A stretch of 64,000 nt of DNA from Phanerochaete sordida. Its lineage: Eukaryota > Basidiomycota > Agaricomycetes > Polyporales > Phanerochaetaceae. Location: NCBI GenBank assembly GCA_019973155.2, contig BPQB01000016.1:434001-498000 (forward strand), in the 5' to 3' direction. The notes under the pieces were generated by a model, which ran no database searches, had not been told where the DNA came from, and worked only from the letters and a program-made list of their open reading frames with translations. This document shows positions 11,528 to 23,060 of this stretch, piece by piece; position 1 is the first letter of the stretch; the number at the start of each line of letters is the position of its first letter. The translations under genes were made by a program, and so were the position numbers.

Positions 11528-12947
11528 GGCCATCGGAACTGCTCGGGATGACGGCCTCAGATGTATCCTACGCATGCATAGGCCCGCTGCTCCAATTGAT
11601 CTTGGGCTCGCACAACCTCTCGTGCCATGTGCCGTCGCCGCGCTTGGGTTCGCATCTTCCTATGTCTTGACCTCTTTGATGCCGTCTCTAAGTCTCAAAA
11701 TACTTACTCCGTGAGCTTGACGAGCTACCTTCTTAGTCAGAGAGAGTCGCTTTCGCAAGATAGTGGTACGCCTCTTCCACTGCAGCGGCCGCAGGCTGGC
11801 TGTTTTGATTTTGAAGTACTCTGTGTTGATTGTCTTGGGCGCAGATGCTGACTAACTCTGAAGTGTCCAGGGCCTAGCAGAATGCCGCTTCTTTACCGCG
11901 ATCTACAAATCGACATAGAATATTGACAGACGTGGCGAGATGGATTCATGTTTCGTTGCGGAGTCCTCGTCGCACGGACACGACTTGACGTCTATCTTAT
12001 CGTATCTTATCTTATCAGCAACCTGCCTATCACTGTAGAGCGCTTTAGCTTATCTGTGATGACGCCGTCGGGCGAATCTTTCGTTCCTTTCACCACACTC
12101 GCTGCACTACGCCTGCTCTAATTGTCGGCTCTGTGTTTGTTTTCAGGACTGTGTCTCGCACGTAATGAGTCGAACAGCTTCCTCCGAGGTCCTCGACGTC
12201 GAGCACAATGAGGAGAGCGCGAATATAATCGCCTCGAGGCACGTCACCGTTTCGTGAGTTGCGCCTTCACAGGTCTACATTGGCCATATTGAAACGTATG
12301 CACAGACAGAGACTGTGCAGCAGCCTCAGACGCCCTTCCTGTACGTGCACGCGGCTCCGCTGCGTAGGTTCTGTCGCTGTAAGGCCCCAGGCGGCCGACG
12401 CATACCGGCAACCCGTGCACTGTTCCACGTAGAAGCTGCGATAGCGGGAACTCTGCCCTCCAATGCGCGAAGCCTCGAGTCACGCTTTCTCTATCCAGCA
12501 CCGCCGGCCGCTCTAGGTGTCGCCGATTGAGTCTCAGCCGAGTGCTTCTTTGCACGGGAGAGGAGCTTGAAGGGATACAATGCTCTCTGGCCCTCGGTTT
12601 ACTATGGCAGGGCGGCGGTTCTTTGGCGTTCGCACCGGTCTTGTAGGCGAGCAGGCCTTTCGTCATTTTCAGCGCGTCTTCCGTCGTCCCTGGCCAACGG
12701 AGCGACCAGCGGCGTCTTGGCACGAACGCTTTTGGATATCGTTCTCAGTAATTGCAGTTCGCGCAGATCCACATCCCCTGACAGGTTTCGTGAGGTTATA
12801 GAGTAAGCCGTCGCCCTCCCAAATATCTTCCAGTTTACCCATTGATTTTCCTGGGATAGTTCAGTACATCAGGGTCCTCAGGAGGATCTGCATGCCCAGG
12901 CGCAGGAACGATCCTGATTGGACGCAGAGTGGGTTAAGCGCAAGCAT
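11528..12947. other. Intergenic spacer with diverged upstream duplication
   Basis: No gene is supported. A short simple-sequence run of TATCT units lies at about 11995-12018. From about 12245 the sequence resembles 10190-10260 (shared TCGTGAGTT and TGAAACGT words at matching spacing). This suggests remnants of a further duplicated promoter region that lost its gene. Confidence 0.4.
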
Positions 12948-13176
12948 CCGGCACAGCCGTAGCACATCTCCGAGCCCGGCCCCGCCGGCCCCGTGGCGTC
13001 GCGCCTGCTTGTCTCCACCTTTTGCTGCACCGATGGGCCGCCGGTGCGTGCGTCGCCTCTGCGAGCTGAAGTTGCGCGAGATTCGATGCTCACCCAGGGC
13101 CGTGATATCAGGTTTAAAAGCAAGCCATGGGTTCAGTTACCTCAGCGTTTTGTGCACGCCTCTCAACGTCTTTGCC
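12948..13176 (+). promoter_or_regulatory. Duplicated promoter of DUF3455 copy 4
   Basis: Contains the same ordered blocks as the promoter at 10335-10563: GCACAGCCGTAGCACATCTC ending at 12970, GCCTGCTTGTCTCCACC near 13000, and a TTTAAAA box at 13113-13119, 58 bp before the ATG. The GTTACCTCAGCGTT element follows the box. The conservation probably reflects recent tandem duplication, and the blocks are candidates for shared regulatory sites. Confidence 0.68.
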
Positions 13177-14139
13177 ATGTGGTTCTTGCTCAAGCTCACG
13201 ACTACCCTTGCCCTTCTCACCTTCGCCTTCGCGTTCCCTGCCCCAGAGGCCAGGTCTCTGAACTCTCGCAGCGGCGCGATGTGCTCCACGGCCCAAATCT
13301 CGCTCGCGGATGTCATGCCTGCGGGCATCAACAGCAAAGGCGGCCTACCCCTTAGCAAGCCCGTCGCTGCGAATCCGACCTGGGTCGGCATCTCTGTTGG
13401 AATCCAGAACTATTCCTGCACGCCTGCTGGCGTCTGGACGTACGTTCATGTTCCTCTGTGCCACCACTGTGCGACGCTAATCTCCACGTCTTCAGCACCG
13501 TCGGCGCGGGCGCGATGACTGAAATCTTCGACATCTCCTGCATTCCTCTGAGCGCGCACGGCGCCTTCACGACCTTCGTCTCGAAGCTCTGGCAGGCGGC
13601 GCCGCCCGAAATGACAACACAGGAGCTCATCACGCTCACGGGCGTGCTCAGCTTGCCCGGCGCACTCGGCCAGCACTACTTCGTGAGCGACCCGAACAAC
13701 GCGTCGAGCCCCGCGCTCTTCGCGGCGTGGGACTTCCGCTCGGCGCGGCTCAAGAACGACAAGAACGCCGCGAACGCGTACGTCGTCGGCAACCGCATCG
13801 GCGAGGTACCCTCCCCAGACGACCCCGTCCACGACGCGGACTGGCTCAGCCTCAACCCCGTTCTCGTCAACGGCAAGCCTGCGGGCCAGCTCGCGGACCA
13901 GGTCTTCCGCATCCACACAAATGACGGCAACCCGCCTGCCAGCGTACGTCGGGGCGCCGCCCGCTCTGTGTCCGCACGCTGACTATGCCACCCGCAGTGC
14001 AAGCCCGGCTCACCGGAGCTCAGCGTCAAATCTGTCAACAATTTTTGTATGCCTGTCGTGCCTTTCTCCTCGTGGTCAGATGCTTACGGTTTGCCTCGTA
14101 GGGTTCTACGGCGGCGCATGGAAGGATACCATTGGCTGA
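13177..14139 (+). CDS. DUF3455-family secreted protein, copy 4
   Basis: Four exons, 13177-13439, 13496-13943, 13998-14046 and 14102-14139, give 265 aa with phases consistent throughout. The ATG at 13177 opens a signal peptide (L-T-T-T-L-A-L-L-T-F-A-F-A). A longer in-frame reading that begins at 12892 would bury the leader, so it was not used. Motifs are I-Q-N-Y-S-C, F-D-I-S-C-I-P, A-D-Q-V-F-R-I-H and F-Y-G-G-A-W. It is the closest sister of copy 3: exon lengths 2 to 4 are identical and the promoters are related. Confidence 0.92.
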
Positions 14140-15100
14140 GACTGTCGCGCGTACCGCGGGCATCTACAAGATGTAACCTACGAATATTGAAGTACGATTG
14201 CTTGAACGCAGCTTCCACCAATCGTACTGTGAAATCTCTCTATGCTCTGACCTCTCGCCACTGCTGGTTTCAGGCGAGTTTCTTGTCCGCTTTACGCCCC
14301 ATTCGTTTTGGCCCGTCACGGTAGTCGACGACCCTGACCCTCGCGATTTCGATTAACCGCCTCCTGAACCGAAAATTGCCTCGTAAGATTGCGTGGGTTA
14401 ATGATTTGACCATCTAGCGGTAGTCGATTGGCCTATGAACGGATGCTCTCGCCTGGGTGGCCAGGATCGAGCAGTACGTCATGCCCCTACCACAACCTCC
14501 GCGTACTCACCGCATCTCCCGATATTCAGGCACCTCTCTTTCCCGAGAGCCAATGGTCAGCTGGTATCTGAGCATCCTGTACTAATCATGGACAGTGCAC
14601 CCACGGAGTCCGGGTGCGGACCCGGATACTCACTAAGTCCGCCGGCTCCTTGAGGAGAATAGACTCGCTAGAAGCCTGGGGATGTATCAATGGACAGGGC
14701 ATCGCATTGGCACTGACAGCAAACCGATGCATAAAGCAAACCGATTTCCAAGCGCTGTTAGACCACCGTAAGCCATCTGAATCTCGCATGCCCACTGCAA
14801 GCCGTTAGTTTGTTAATCAGTGATCATTAAGCTGACAGCCTCGGACAGGTCCAATGTCTCATTCGCGCAGCCCGTGCAAATCCCGCCGCGATTCGGCACA
14901 TGTGCCTCAACCAGCCCTGCAGCCGACGCAGGCATGGCTATTAGTGCTGTCAGCGGGTGCATCACCCTGTGCGATGTGCTATGCCCTCCGCTCCCTCGAA
15001 TCCGGCCCTGCGCGACGCGCAAGGGGTATAAAGCACTTCGCAGGATTTTCTATATCCACCACGCCTCGCATCTCTCACTCTCCACAGAGCAGAAAACACG
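14140..15100. other. Intergenic region with promoter of DUF3455 copy 5
   Basis: No gene is supported across this roughly 960 bp. A TATAAA box at 15027-15032 lies 69 bp before the ATG at 15101. The upstream blocks shared by copies 3 and 4 are not evident here, so copy 5 appears to be an older duplicate with its own promoter. Confidence 0.5.
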
Positions 15101-16065
15101 ATGGGGGCTCTTGCCACGGTTTCGAGATTATTCTGCCTTCTCACCATCCTCGTATTTGCGCATACCGCTTCGGCCTCGCGGAAGCCCTCTTCTTCCCGTC
15201 TGCAGTCTCTCTGCGACCTCAGCCATGACAACGTCGAGCTGTCCATCCCGTTCAATATCAACGACGGACAGGCCCGGCCGCTCGTCCAGCCCATTCATCC
15301 TCATCCTACCTTCGTCGTCATCGCCGTCGGCGTCGCGAACTATACCTGCCTTCCGAATGGCACATGGTTGTGAGTCAAGCGGTGTTATAGCGCCGTGTAA
15401 TTGTTGCCCATTTGTTTCTGTAGCTCCTACGGTGCGATGATGGAGCTCTTCGACGTCTCCTGCATCCCGCAAGCCGAGCGCGCCGCCTTCACTACCGAGG
15501 TGTACGACGCCTATCTCAAGGCGCCCCCGGCGATGACCGCCGTCGAACTTGTCGAGAAGTCAGGCCGCCTCTTCAAGCCGTTCGCGCTCGGACAGCACTA
15601 CTGGGTGCCCGATCCGCTGAACGAGACGGACGGCTCGGTGAACCCGAAGTGGGACTTTGGCTCGCGTGCCTGGCACGACGCGCTCGAGTTCGCGGCCAAC
15701 CCTGAGACGGCGTACCAGATCGGATATCGCACAGGCATCGTGCCCGCGCCGAACGACCCCGACGTGAACATCGAGTGGGTCACGCTCGCACCGCTCGTCC
15801 GTAACGGTGTCCCGTTGGGCCTCTTTACGGACCAGGTCTTCAGGATCAACACCAATGGAGGATTTCCGCCCGCAGGATCGGTATGTGTTCTCTACCTGCA
15901 GCGGCTGCGGAGATTCCTAGCTCATCATCTCCAGTGTGATCCCAAGGGTCCAATCGCTCAATCAAAGACCGTATTGAATTTCTGTGAGCCGTATCGCGCT
16001 GGTTCTAGTATAACGTTTGCTGACAGCGATCAGGGTACTATGGAGGCTACTGGGCATCTCATTAG
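15101..16065 (+). CDS. DUF3455-family secreted protein, copy 5
   Basis: Four exons, 15101-15369, 15424-15880, 15935-15983 and 16034-16065, give 268 aa. It keeps the intron positions and the 49-nt third exon of its paralogues but is the most diverged: exon 2 is 457 nt and the C-terminus reads Y-Y-G-G-Y-W-A-S-H instead of F-Y-G-G-A-W. A signal peptide is clear (L-F-C-L-L-T-I-L-V-F-A-H-T-A-S-A). Other motifs are V-A-N-Y-T-C, F-D-V-S-C-I-P and T-D-Q-V-F-R-I-N. Its 3' end is only 113 bp from the converging DUF6533 gene. Confidence 0.9.
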
Positions 16066-16178
16066 CTTTCAGAACACGGGTCTGGGTGTCACTATGTAGA
16101 AGATGATCAGATTAAACATTCGTGAACACGCGAGGCTTCGTTTCACTCCGCGTCCGAGTGACTGCACACTGAACACTC

Positions 16179-17765
16179 TCACTGAGGCGCCTCCTCGACA
16201 TCACACTGGCTCGTGGCGGGTGCAGTGTAACTTTCCGCTTGAGGCTCGTGTGCAGTGGGGTTGCTCGCGACTTCGAGATCTTCGCCGACGTTACCGAGTA
16301 ACGACTCAGGCACGCGGAAATTGGGCACCGAGAACTGCGACCAGCGCTGCGCATGCGAGCTTGCCTGGGGCTCAGCGGTCGTATCTAGCGAGCGCAAGTT
16401 GATGATGAACCGGTTCATCAGAACTGGAGGCTGCTCATGGATGAGAACGCGCATGGGCGAGATGCGGAAGACGTACCAGAGCGTCGATGAGCGAAGTCAG
16501 CGGCGACGAGATCTGTGATTTATCCTGTCAGCGAAGACACTGGCGCTGCGGCGAGTCAGCGACTCACGACCGTGTATGTGAGCATCTGTGCCATGTTGAT
16601 GGCGAGGAGGCCACTGCGATTGGGTCAGTCTGGTTTGCGCGTGGGTAGCTTGGCAGAGGCGGGATCACTACAGAAAATACCAAGTACCTGTATGTGCGCG
16701 GCTCAAATTATCAATCACCAGGAACAGTGGTATGAAGCGATACATACCATCGCGAAGGAGGCACGTGGACACAGAGAGGCTTACGTTCAACCTGCGCGCC
16801 TCGCGCCACTGATTGAAAGTTCTGAGCCATGTCACGGCGAGGACCACGGTGTCACCGGCGAGCAGGGAGCTGCGGGTAATGTAGACGACTACGCCATGTT
16901 TTGGTCAGAGTAAGAGTACATTAGAGAGCCGGGACGTACGCCTGGCGAGTATCAGCTCTATGCTTCAGAAGAAGATGAAGCATAAACAAGTGGTACATAC
17001 GTTCCATGTACCCGATTGGACAAGTTTGGAGCTGACGCGACGCAGGCGTCCAGCGGCGGCGGAATGTAATCGTATGCGCTTATGACCGCGACATACTAGT
17101 CCGCTCAGTGATAGCCTCTTATCTCAGAGAACGTAACAAACCAGTGTAGTCCCAAATGGCACTAAGCCCAGTAAGAGGACTACCGAAGCCATGATATAAT
17201 TCCGGTAGGACATTGCGAAGGCCCGTAGGGCGGAAAACGCTGTCGACATTCTCGTCAGTCTCGCTACCATCGAAACAAGGCGACGGGTAAGGTACGAACC
17301 AGCAACCTGGGCATAGGTAATGAGGGCTAAGATATTCAACGTCCAAAGCGTGCGTTTGCAGCCACTACACTGAATATCAGTCGGAGGCGCAACGCAAATT
17401 ATATGTAATGATTCACTGTACGGAGCTCGTGGGGGTGACATCCAAGATTGCGGATAATACCATGGTCCATCTGGTCGCCAGGAACAGGAGTGATGTTGCG
17501 TTCAGTTTTCGCTTCCAGAATATATCAACTTCATCCGAAAATGTGATCAAGTATTCGTAGAACGCTAGAGCTATTTGATCATGGTCAGACGTCGGACAGA
17601 GGGCTCCAGGGTGTAAAATGAAATGCGTACTCATGGAGGCATTTTCGACTCGGATTCCTATCGTGCTAAGAGCGTGTTATCTAGGCCTGCTCAGGGATAT
17701 GTGAAAGGTGCGTACTAAGCCGAGAGAATAGCTTCGAGCTGAGCAAAACCAGAGCTGGGATCCAT
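16179..17765 (-). CDS. DUF6533-family membrane protein A
   Basis: A multi-exon gene with an ATG at 17765 and a stop at 16179. Small 5' exons splice in phase into the diagnostic DUF6533 segment (F-Y-E-Y-L-I-T-F then E-V-D-I-F-W-K-R, near 17560-17500). Further transmembrane stretches include a helix ending in L-L-L-G-L-V-P. A conserved cytosolic motif T-C-L-L-R-D-G is followed after introns by T-W-Y-F and G-L-L-A-I-N-M. The tail carries N-R-F-I-I-N-L-R and L-L-G-N-V-G-E. Family members are multi-pass proteins expanded in basidiomycetes, with no known function. I found no inactivating change. The start is inferred from two tiny exons and is the least certain part. The gene is divergent from the vWA gene at 19244, as DUF6533-B is from vWA copy 3. 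Confidence 0.8.
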
Positions 17766-19243
17766 CGAAGGAAAGAAGGCTCTCAGGCAGAGGCTGCACA
17801 AAAAGCACGGCCAGCTCCTTAGGACAGGTTGCGTGCTATTTATGAGGCCTTGAACGCTGCAGAGGACATCAGAACCATCCACCGCGAAAGCACACACCAG
17901 CGCTGCGCGCTCTCCAGCAGACCTGAAAGCCGTGATCTCGCGATCAGCGAGCAACATGGACTTGATGATCAGCGGGGACGTCTTGAGCTTAAAGGTGCAT
18001 TGAACATAGCTTTACGGGATAGAAGGCCGCGACAATTACAAGGCCGTAAGCCTTGAACGGACCTATGAATGTTGGTAGAATGTTATGATTGTGACGCTGG
18101 ACGCCCTGATATCGTGGAAAGCGACTCTGGTCAAGCCTCAAGGAGTCTAAGAGTATTTCGGCCTGAGTCAGAGCTCGTAGCTTATTCAAAGCGTCATGCC
18201 CGGGTAAGCCCCCGCTGTTCGAAGATCGTAAGCAGTTTCAGCTGCAGATCGCTTGCGCCCTATTCAGGATGAACAACAATAAATGATAGGTTCGGACGGT
18301 GTAACGCATGTGCTCACCGACGTTCCAGCTCACCACATCGTCTACATCCATCAGGGGCAAGATCTCCTGCGGAACGATGCACGCCAATCTGTAGGGGAGA
18401 CGCCCAGATGAAACGCAGCAAAGGTTTGCGGCTTCGACGCTGGGGGAGAGCAGAAGTTGGTTCAGCGCGCCGCGCATATGCGAGCGGCCATCGCTACTAG
18501 CGCCGCGTCCGCCCTGTTCATGGACACCAGCACAGCCAGGCCTCTATCAAAAAGAATTTCAGGTAGGCTCGATCGATGGGTAGATGGCACGACCTACAAG
18601 ACCGGCTTTTCAATCGTTTTGCGGAGACCCTGTGTGCCCCTGCAATTTCTTTTGGCAAGTAGTAGTCGTACGCGGGGAGTCCGGATCTGTCAGAACAAGC
18701 AATGTTGAGCGCAGAGTCAGTTCGAGGCATGCGTACCGTAAAATCTAGGGTCAGGCTTCTACCGCTGTTCTGCCGCGCTGGCGAAGTCGCGGCGGCACCA
18801 CGAGGCGCCTGCGCAGGGGCGGGACAGAGCCTCGCAACGTCTGACTCTCAGGTGGTTTATATGATGAGGATGACACAGGGTCACGGAAACTGTGCGGACA
18901 CCTCGGGACATACATGACCTTCGTCCTTTCCCAGGATGCATTGCCCCCAGGCCTGCCTGGATCATCCACAAGAACCTTTATGCTTCGTGGACTTGAAAGG
19001 CTGTGCGTACGCGCGTCTGATAGAACGCACGAGCTGAACTTACACTCTTTTATATAGTGGAGGCTATGCTCTGAGCCACACGACTTGAGCCTTCGAGGTA
19101 CGGAGGACATGCGGATGTCTAAATTTTCGCTTGGATATCGATGAACGTTTTATATGCCGTCGTATAAATGGGCCCCAAGCAGGCGAGTCGTGGCGCCGGT
19201 CTACACCGCCCCGCACCCCTTGTTCATCGCTCGCGGGAAGGTC
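17766..19243. other. Divergent intergenic region with vWA1 TATA box
   Basis: Nearly 1.5 kb between divergent genes with no supported coding sequence. A minus-strand frame at 18751-19110 has no family resemblance. A TATAAA box lies at 19163-19168, about 75 bp before the chosen start of the vWA gene. Confidence 0.45.
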
Positions 19244-20276
19244 ATGTGGTGCACTCGAGACAAGGCGTTTGTGTCCGAGAAACCTGCAAAGGCTCGCAGG
19301 AATAGCGTTAGAGTGCCACGCCCCGTCTCCTCGCGTGACGCAGACGTGGCCCCGCCGCCGCCCTACCCCGCGCCCTCGTTCTCCGGCGCGCACAAGCTTG
19401 CCGAGGATCCGCTCCAGCTCCTCGCGCACTACAACACTGTGGTAGTAGTCGACGATTCCGGGTCTATGGACACCGACGGCCGCTGGGAAGAGGTACGCGT
19501 ACGCGCGATGTTGAATCATGCCCGCGCTGACAGCTAGGCGGAAACGCAGGCCAAGAACGCGATCCGAAGCCTCGGCGAGTGGGCCGCGCAGTACGACGAT
19601 GACGGCATAGACCTGTACTTCTTGAACCACCGTACCCCTGCAGATGGCTACGGAAGGCACAATCTCAAGGTTCGCTAACCCGCCGCTCGTCGTCACTCGC
19701 GTCTGATTGTCGGGTAGAGCGCGTTCGCGGTCATGTCCGCATTTGACAATGTGTTCCCCGATGGGAGCACCCCTCTCGGTGCGCGTCTGAGCGAGATCCT
19801 CGACGCGCATGTGAAGGCGTGCGCAGCGTCGTGTCGGCGATTCCTGGGGCTGCGCGTGGGCCCGGCGCGACCAAAGCCGATCAACGTGCTCGTCGTGACG
19901 GACGGGCGGCCCAGTACGCCCTCCCCCTCCCCTTCCTCCACCGCATGCTGACGAAGCGCTAGCGGACCGCGACGGCGCAGACCCGAAGGCGGTTCTCGTG
20001 CGCACGGCGCGGCGGCTCGACGCGCTCAAGATGCCGCGCGATCAGGTTGGCGTGAGCTTCGTGCAGGTTGGCGCGGATGCGGACGCTGCGGAGTACCTGC
20101 GCGAGCTCGACGACGACCTCCCCGCGTGCGGCGTGCGCGACATGGTCGACACAACGCCGTACACGACGAGCCTCGACGCGGACCCTGAGCGGCTCGTCAA
20201 GATCTTGCTGGGAGGCGTACATCGAAGGGTCGATGTGAAGGGTGGACAGGTGATGGTGCAGCGACGGGGGAAATAG
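19244..20276 (+). CDS. vWA-domain protein, copy 1
   Basis: Four exons, 19244-19492, 19538-19669, 19718-19913 and 19963-20276, give 296 aa with consistent phases. The metal-ion-dependent adhesion site D-D-S-G-S is encoded at 19451-19465, followed by R-W-E-E. Later vWA features are I-N-V-L-V-V-T-D-G (the strand leading to the second acidic residue) and V-G-V-S-F-V-Q-V-G. No signal peptide is seen, so a cytosolic protein-binding role is likely, and the partner is unknown. Start 19244 was preferred over an in-frame ATG at 19154 because of the TATA position and the length of its paralogues. The intron that paralogues carry after D-Q near the end is absent here. Confidence 0.85.
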
Positions 20277-20417
20277 CTGGCACCATCTGACCATATCAAT
20301 GAAGCTCAAAACGTCATTCATAGATCAGATGTACACAGAATCTGAGGAGAATATGACTCGCGCGTCGTTCAGCTCGAGGACAGAGCCCTAGCATCCGCAC
20401 AAACTCGCAAGTTCCAC

Positions 20418-22615
20418 TCACGCCCGTAGCGCGAGCTTAACCGGCAGCCTCCCAAGCTTCGACACGAAGCACTCCTGCACCTCGTCCTCCCAACTCCGCA
20501 GCACGCCCTCCTCCGCGACCTCCACATCAAACTGCAGCACGAGCGCGCAGACCGCCGCACGCATCTCCGCGAGCGCGACGTTCCGGCCGGCGCAGACCAT
20601 CTGGCCCTGGGAGAACGCCATGAAAGCTTCGCGGCGCGTGTGCACCTCGTCTGCCGACACGATGTCGCCGGACGGCAGCGTGTAGTGCTCCTGTGCGAGC
20701 CAGCGGTCGGGCCAGAACGTGCGCGGGAGCGGTGAAAAGGCTGCGGGGTCGCGCTGCACAGCGTATGCGACGAGCGAGACTTGGGTCTCTTCCGGGACGA
20801 AGCTGTCGAGGGTTATCAGTTAGCGACGGGCAGGAGATGCGAGAGTGGGGGAACGTACTAAGGCCCGACCATCTTGCCGCCGGTGCCGCGCTCGACGCGC
20901 CGCTGCAGCCCAGCGAGGACGGGCGGGAGCAGGCGCAGGGTCTCGTTCCTACAACGCAGTCAACCGACGAACTCTGGTACAGCTAAACAGGGAAGTACTT
21001 ACAGGCAGGCGTTCAGATACGGCATGCCCGCCTGCGCGAAGAAGTCGATATCACCGCCCTGCGCGCACACGGCATCGACCTCTTTGCGCAGGCGCGCGAA
21101 GCACTCCGGGTGGCGGAGCATAAAGGCCCAGAAGTGCGTGAGCGTCGTCGCGACAGTGTCCGCTCCGGCCTGCGTGCGGTGAGCGCCGAGACTGACGGCT
21201 TGGGCGGAGGGGCTTACGATGATCGCGAGCGCGCCGTCGACGGCGACGACTTCCAGCTGGGGCTTTACGGGCTCGCGGCCTTCTTCGTCCATCTGGCAAG
21301 TGTGATTCAGCTTAAAAAAGGTGGAGAGTGGGCGAAGGAGGCTACCAGGTGGTGAAACAGGTCCGGGCGGCTCGAGGCCATGCTTGCACGGTGGTGCGCC
21401 ACCTTCGTCCCGGAAGCCTTCATGTCATCCCAGTTCTTGCTCGCCCCGGGAAGAAGCTTCAGGTACGGAATCGACCATGGAATATGCGAGATCCATCGGA
21501 GGTCCCTATGGGGGGAAGGCAAGACGTGAGTGGGAGTCGGCCTATGAGACGATGGGTCGACATACAAAACAGACTTCTCAATCATCTCGTGGAGGCCCTG
21601 AGTGTCCCTACCTTCTTTGAGCATGTTGTAATCATACGTGAACCTGCAAAGATGGTCAGATTAGACGACATTTAGTGCGAAGGCACCTCACGCCATGCGC
21701 CCCATGAAGTCGAGCCTGGGCAAACGATGTTAGCTGCGTGTCGAACGTAAGATAAGCCACATTCACCCATAATAGCCCATCCATTCCGTCAAGTCGAGAG
21801 GCCTGTCTGCGCGCTCTTTGAGGCCGCTCACGAGGTCCGCGACAGTATTGCGAATCAAATCCTCGTAGTATTTCATCGACGCGCTGTTCATTGAACGCGT
21901 CCAGGGCCTGCGACGCACTGCGTGGAGTGCGAGGTCGCGGATGCCATCGAGGCTGACGCCTGCGTCGTGCTCGCGAGGGTCGTAGTCTGGCGAGCATAGA
22001 ACATGAGCGCGTTAGAGGACAGATTCGGCGACAGAGCTTACAAGGTCCCCTTGGAAGGCCCTTTGACCCCAGGACCGCAGAGCAGGCGTCCTTGTGTCGG
22101 ATGGAAAGCTCGTTGGGACCTGAGACCTCGCGTCAGGAAAGGTACATTGAGGCCCGTGCCTAAGGACTTACCGATGCGCACGACATCGCCGTAGACCTGG
22201 TGCAGCCGGTCGATGTACACGTACGTCTTCCCGCTGCTGCCCGTCAGGTACATGAGCCAGAGCTTCGAGAGCTTGCACGCCAGCGGGCCCGGATAGCGCG
22301 CCAGCGGGTGGACGGGCGACACGCGGTATGCGAGCACGAAAACTACCAGCAAGGCCCAGTACATCGCGAATGTCGCGCCAGCTGCTCCCAGCGCGCTCGC
22401 AAAGTGGCTTCGCAACATTTTTGTAAGTGCAGAGGGGACTCCGACGAGCAGGAGCAGCGCGGGCAGCGGCTTCGAAGGTTCGTATCGCTTGAAAATAGCG
22501 TACACGCACTGAACTTCCGAGATCAGCTCCTGACCGCATGCGAGAGCAAGTTAGGACGTACTAGGGCCGCTGCGGCGATTACCAGCCTGGGGTCCTGTGG
22601 GGTTTGGGGCGCCAT
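20418..22615 (-). CDS. Cytochrome P450, copy 1
   Basis: A multi-exon minus-strand gene with an ATG at 22615 and a stop at 20418. The first exon (M-A-P-Q-T-P) splices in phase 0 into a membrane-anchor exon (C-V-Y-A-I-F-K-R-Y-E-P). The proline-rich hinge H-P-L-A-R-Y-P-G-P follows. The I-helix motif A-G-A-D-T lies near 21150-21170 and the E-x-x-R motif E-T-L-R near 20930. The heme loop F-S-Q-G-Q-M-V-C-A-G lies near 20581-20614, with the axial cysteine present. A TATA box (22661-22666, minus) is 46 bp upstream of the ATG. The protein is an ER-anchored monooxygenase of unknown substrate. It resembles basidiomycete P450s often labelled high-nitrogen-upregulated, but I cannot assign a CYP family. 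It converges on vWA1 with 141 bp between. Confidence 0.88.
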
Positions 22616-23060
22616 CGTAGGGAGCGGCGGTGACGAGACACCGAGAAACAAGGCGTTCACTTTATACTTTACGTCTGCGGCGGAGGACGGCGTTTGGCAT
22701 CATCACAGAAGCCTCAGCACTCTGATGAGCCCGCAGGGCGGCGTACGTGAATAGCGTACGAACCATCGCTGCCGACATCGGCCTTCAGGCAATGCCGGTG
22801 CATTTGCCATGGGAGCTTGTATCGCCAGCGAAGAATGTTTCAGCCGGGCCCCATGCTCATGCATACTGAGCGCTCTAGTGTCCGGTCCGCGATACGTACA
22901 GTGGGCGAACGCGAAAGCGAGCTACCGTCCAAGTAAAGAACATGGAGAGAAGTGGTCGAGGGAGGGTGTGAAACCGACCGCCATCGCCATGCTGGCGAAG
23001 AATGTCGAGAGTTGTAGACCGCCGAGGCGAGTATCAACTTAAACGCAGTCAGACAGTGCA
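22616..23060. other. Intergenic spacer with P450-1 promoter
   Basis: Holds the TATA box of the P450 (minus strand, 22661-22666). No gene is seen in the remaining 400 bp. Confidence 0.45.

Larger units (their letters stand above)
16179..22615. repeat. Segmental duplication, arm 1 (DUF6533-vWA-P450)
   Basis: This segment holds DUF6533-A (minus), vWA1 (plus) and P450-1 (minus). Inverting it gives P450 (plus), vWA (minus), DUF6533 (plus), exactly the order and orientation at 45973-55894. Protein motifs and many intron positions agree between the paired genes, while the intergenic DNA is not obviously alignable by eye. I infer an old inverted segmental duplication. Confidence 0.7.

Noticed and set aside
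12892..13518. Longer start for DUF3455 copy 4
   Set aside because: It would place about 95 residues ahead of a clear signal peptide and run through the TATA box and duplicated promoter blocks.
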